Of a stretch of 64,000 nt of DNA, positions 61,507-64,000 are shown piece by piece. How positions within the stretch are numbered: the stretch's first letter is position 1; every line of letters starts with the position of its first letter. Below the pieces are notes generated by a model that did not search any database, was not told the DNA's origin, and saw nothing but the letters and a program-made list of their open reading frames with translations. The position numbers were made by a program, and so were the translations under genes. Source of the DNA: Cardiobacterium valvarum (lineage in GTDB: Bacteria; Pseudomonadota; Gammaproteobacteria; Cardiobacteriales; Cardiobacteriaceae); assembly GCF_900460955.1 (NCBI RefSeq), contig NZ_UFUW01000001.1, forward strand, positions 2,341,001 to 2,405,000, read 5' to 3'.

Positions 61507-62291
61507 AAAAACCGAAGCATGAACTCATCATCATCCTCACCCTATCCCTGCTCTTCATCCTCCTGCTCTTCCTGGCGCAGCGATACCCGAATACCTATCG
61601 CAACAACCTCGGCTTCCTCGAAATCGTCCTGAACTTCATCAACTTCTGCCTGCTGCCTTTCACCCTCTTCTTCACAAGCAAGAACTACTTCAACCAGCGC
61701 AACCAAAAGCGGCTCGACGCCGAAAACATCGACCTCACCCTGCGCTTGCGCAACGACACCACCACCCCCGCATACCACATCGCCATCCCGCGCTACCTGT
61801 GCAGCCGCCAGGAAATCAAAGGCATCCTCAGCGACCGCTGTTGCGGCTACTACAACATCCCCTACCTGAGCGAGCCGGCATTCCTCGATGCCATCGTCGC
61901 CGCACGCAGCGGCGATAGCAACCAGCTGACCATTTACATCGACACCCGCGACGAACTCGGCAAATTCACCCCCTTACCCCCAGCGACCAACAGCGGCAGC
62001 ACCTGGTTCATCTCGCGCCACCAGGGCGCCATCGACTGGATCAAAAGCCAGAGCGAATGGCACATTGACCACTACCTCACCCACCTCGACGACCCTACCG
62101 TCATCCAAAATGGCGACACCGTCCTCGGCACCCTGCCCATCCACATTGCCGCCGCCGTCTGCGCCAGAGGCGCGCGCTACTACTTCCTGCAACTGCCGCA
62201 AGAAGCGGCGCAGCGTGGCAGCGAATACAGCGCCGCCGACATGGCGGCGATGAGCTGCAGCCTGCGCCGTTACCACATCGAAGCCCTCTAA
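61503..62291 (+). CDS. Membrane-anchored protein with C-terminal Csx16 domain (type III CRISPR ancillary)
   Basis: A 262-residue protein in three parts. Residues about 8-26 (LIIILTLSLLFILLLFLAQ) and 38-58 (FLEIVLNFINFCLLPFTLFF) are two membrane helices. Residues about 70-160 form a soluble domain I cannot name (LTLRLRNDTTTPAYHIAIPR, GYYNIPYLSEPAFLDAIVAA, LTIYIDTRDELGKF). Residues 167-262 match Csx16 (VVA1548 family): WFISRHQGAIDWIKSQ, HLDDPTVIQNGDTVLGTLPI, HIAAAVCARGARYYFLQL. Csx16 normally stands alone at about 100 residues and has been reported as a ring nuclease degrading cyclic oligoadenylate. The fusion suggests a membrane-associated cOA-responsive or cOA-degrading protein. The start at 61503 overlaps the cas6 stop (ATGA), so it is translationally coupled. 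Confidence 0.78.
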   Translation: MKKPKHELIIILTLSLLFILLLFLAQRYPNTYRNNLGFLEIVLNFINFCLLPFTLFFTSKNYFNQRNQKRLDAENIDLTLRLRNDTTTPAYHIAIPRYLCSRQEIKGILSDRCCGYYNIPYLSEPAFLDAIVAARSGDSNQLTIYIDTRDELGKFTPLPPATNSGSTWFISRHQGAIDWIKSQSEWHIDHYLTHLDDPTVIQNGDTVLGTLPIHIAAAVCARGARYYFLQLPQEAAQRGSEYSAADMAAMSCSLRRYHIEAL

Positions 62292-62394
62292 TACCAATCC
62301 CAGAAAATAATCTGACTGTGTTGGCTCGCCTCGCCGTACTATCTGTACTGTCTTCGGCTCGCCGCCTTGTCAGCTTGATTTCTGGAATTGGTAT
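62290..62394 (+). mobile_element. MITE-like element, copy 4, between the Csx16-fusion and CARF-HEPN genes
   Basis: 105 bp starting inside the stop codon of the Csx16-fusion gene. Ends TACCAATCCCAGAAA and TTTCTGGAATTGGTA are inverted repeats with one mismatch. The core GCCTCGCCGTACTATCTGTA and CTTCGGCTCGCCGCCTTGTC matches copies 1 and 2 although the termini differ. It lies within the presumed cas transcription unit, 23 bp before the next start codon. Confidence 0.72.
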
Positions 62395-62416
62395 AACCCA
62401 ACCAACCGGAGCACCC

Positions 62417-63634
62417 ATGACCCGCAAACTCATCACCCTCCTCGGCAAAGCGCAAAAAGGCGGTGACTACCGCGAAGCCAACTACCTACTGGATGACCAA
62501 ACCTATCGCACCTCCTACTTTGGCCTTGCCCTCGACCAACACCTGCAAAGTGATCACCTCATCATCCTCGGCACCAGCGGCAGCATGTGGGACAACCTCG
62601 CCCAGCAGCTCGGCATTGATGCCGACCTTGCCCTGCTCGAAGCCGCCGAACAGGATAGCGTCACCCCTGCCCTTCTCGCCCCGCTCGCGCAGGCGGCAAG
62701 CGACAAGCTCGGCAAACCCGTCACCTGCGACCTCATCCCCTATGGCCGCAGCGAGGCCGAACAAATCGCCACCATCAACCACATCCTCCACTACTACGCA
62801 AAAGGCGACCGCGCCATTCTTGATGTGACCCACGGCCTGCGCCACCTGCCGATGCTCATCCAGCAAATCGCCAACCTCCTGCCCACTTTGCGCTGCACCA
62901 GCATCGAAGGCATCCACTACGGCGCACTCGACCTCACCCGCGACGATGCCACGCCCGTTCTGCGCATGGACGGCCTGCAACACATCAGCGCCTGGCAAAA
63001 CGCCCTCGCCGCCTACGATTACAGCGGCAACAGCGCCGCCCTTGTTCCCATCCTCAACACCATCGGCATCAGCGACGCCACCACCCGCCTGCTCGCCCAG
63101 GCCTCCTTCGCCGAACAAACTCACAACCTGCGCCAGTACCGCGAGAAAATCCGGCAATTCCTCGCCGCCCTGAAAAAAGAACCCCCGACCCCGCTGCTCG
63201 GCCTCATCCAGCCAACCCTGCACGAACGCCTCAAACTCGACCCCAAACAGCGCGACTGGGAACACCGCTTCCACCTCGCCACACAGGCGCTGCACAATGG
63301 CGACTACCTGCGCGCCGCCCTCTACGGCTACGAAGCCATCTTTGAACGCATCCTGGATGACAACCACCTCCAGCACAACGACGACTACGAAACACGCAAA
63401 AACGCCGTGCTGCGCTACATCCAAAGCCGCAAAGCCGACTGGCGCGACGCCAAAAGCGGCAGCCGGCACAGCCACACCCTCTACGACAAATACGAAAAAC
63501 TGCGACAAATCCGCAACGCGCTCACGCATGGCGAAAGAGGCAATGAATACATCACCGCCACCCTGAATAACGAAGACAAACTCCGCCGCGAACTGGCCGA
63601 CTGCCTCGACAAACTCAAAACCCTGACCCTCTGA
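62417..63634 (+). CDS. csx1: CARF-HEPN ribonuclease (Csx1-type, TM1812/Csx2-like family)
   Basis: A 405-residue ancillary effector. The N-terminal Rossmann-like CARF domain has LIILGTSGSMWDNLAQQLG near 48-66 and ILDVTHGLRHLPMLIQQIANLLP near 134-156, the typical TM1812-family block. The C-terminal HEPN domain carries the R-x4-H motif RNALTH at residues 366-371. Binding of cyclic oligoadenylate made by Cas10 should activate RNA cleavage. The ATG at 62417 follows GGAG; an earlier in-frame Met lies within the MITE-like element and was rejected. Last gene before the CRISPR array. Confidence 0.87.
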   Translation: MTRKLITLLGKAQKGGDYREANYLLDDQTYRTSYFGLALDQHLQSDHLIILGTSGSMWDNLAQQLGIDADLALLEAAEQDSVTPALLAPLAQAASDKLGKPVTCDLIPYGRSEAEQIATINHILHYYAKGDRAILDVTHGLRHLPMLIQQIANLLPTLRCTSIEGIHYGALDLTRDDATPVLRMDGLQHISAWQNALAAYDYSGNSAALVPILNTIGISDATTRLLAQASFAEQTHNLRQYREKIRQFLAALKKEPPTPLLGLIQPTLHERLKLDPKQRDWEHRFHLATQALHNGDYLRAALYGYEAIFERILDDNHLQHNDDYETRKNAVLRYIQSRKADWRDAKSGSRHSHTLYDKYEKLRQIRNALTHGERGNEYITATLNNEDKLRRELADCLDKLKTLTL

Positions 63635-63782
63635 GCCGCCGCCCCTTGCGATACCCGCCCGCCGCCGGAAAACCGCCCCGGCGGGATTGCAGGCGCGAAG
63701 CGCGCAAATACGGCAAAAACACAGAAAACATGACATGGCATTTGCAGAAGAACCGCCCTAGAATGACGGAAAACTGATCTCT

Positions 63783-64000
63783 AACAATCGGCAGACCCTG
63801 AAACAAAGGGATTAAGACACGTTCGTCATGTTCTCTCCTGTTTTCGCGTCAGAATAAAAAACGTCCCTGAACCAAAGGGATTAAGACCAATTCTCACAGT
63901 GTATATTTTCACAATTGTATCCGAATAAAAAACGTCCCTGAACCAAAGGGATTAAGACTTGCGCAAGCCACACAAACACCTGCACAAACACCTGCCCTAT
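63783..64000 (+). CRISPR. CRISPR array (start; runs to the window edge)
   Basis: Two identical 36-bp repeats at 63852-63887 and 63923-63958, and a degenerate one at 63783-63818 that matches only in its last 25 bases (23 of 25). The repeat holds a hairpin TCCCTGAACCAAAGGGA and ends TTAAGAC, which would give an eight-base AUUAAGAC tag on plus-strand crRNAs after Cas6 cutting. Two complete spacers of 33 and 35 bp. After the third repeat 42 bp follow with no new repeat, so either the next spacer is long or the array ends. About 150 bp between csx1 and the first repeat could be a leader, but the degenerate first repeat argues that the cas-proximal end is the old end. Confidence 0.88.

Overview
The window looks like a chromosomal segment of a Gram-negative gammaproteobacterium, moderately GC-rich. 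It has the gene pairs and operons typical of that class (rpsO-pnp, recA-recX-alaS, uvrC-pgsA, sdhE next to a ygfZ-like gene, rnt, ubiK, dolP, kdsB, ilvD). It also has type IV pilins, a beta-barrel porin, anaerobic dicarboxylate uptake and, less commonly, a mevalonate-pathway decarboxylase. Together these are most reminiscent of Cardiobacteriaceae (Cardiobacterium-like). That name is an inference from gene content, not a database match.

Layout. 1-4.6 kb: transporters (gltS cut by the window edge, dcuB), nnrS and miaA. 5.2-11.6 kb: a type IV pilin locus with three tandem pilins, a likely sigma-54 promoter, a TfpZ-type accessory gene and a 1268-residue fusion of a PAP2/Aur1-like membrane domain to an MFS/spermidine-synthase-like protein. 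11.8-16.0 kb: a DASS transporter, rpsO-pnp and tRNA-Ser(GGA). 16.1-24.0 kb: an accessory region of decayed insertion sequences (two IS630 copies, one IS5, remnants of two others), MITE-like elements, an AT-rich stretch with YceI and MXKDX-repeat proteins, and an RNA-repair operon (RNA ligase plus a broken HD-Pnk end-healing enzyme). 24.0-53.8 kb: mostly housekeeping genes with one intact-looking IS481 copy (30.7-32.0 kb), class III ribonucleotide reductase with NrdR boxes, the recA operon, an SsuABC/TauABC-like importer and a DEAD-box helicase.

54.0-64.0 kb: a type III-A CRISPR-Cas system, cas10-csm2-csm3-csm4-csm5, then cas6, a membrane-anchored protein ending in a Csx16 domain, a CARF-HEPN ribonuclease, and a CRISPR array running to the window edge. 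No cas1 or cas2 is present. Cas10 keeps the GGDD cyclase motif but its HD motif reads His-Asn. The expected logic is target RNA binding, cyclic oligoadenylate (cOA) synthesis, activation of the CARF-HEPN RNase, and signal clearance by the Csx16 domain. The fusion of that domain to two membrane helices and an unrecognised soluble domain is the most novel feature I see.

Three repeat families run through the window: (i) a roughly 26-bp unit beginning CCAAGCGGCGTA, in small clusters in at least ten intergenic regions; (ii) about 105-bp MITE-like elements with a shared GTACTATCTGTAC core, one of which inserted at a TA and shares its termini with the resident IS630; (iii) GC-rich palindromes, including a 122-bp tandem repeat at 36.9-37.2 kb.
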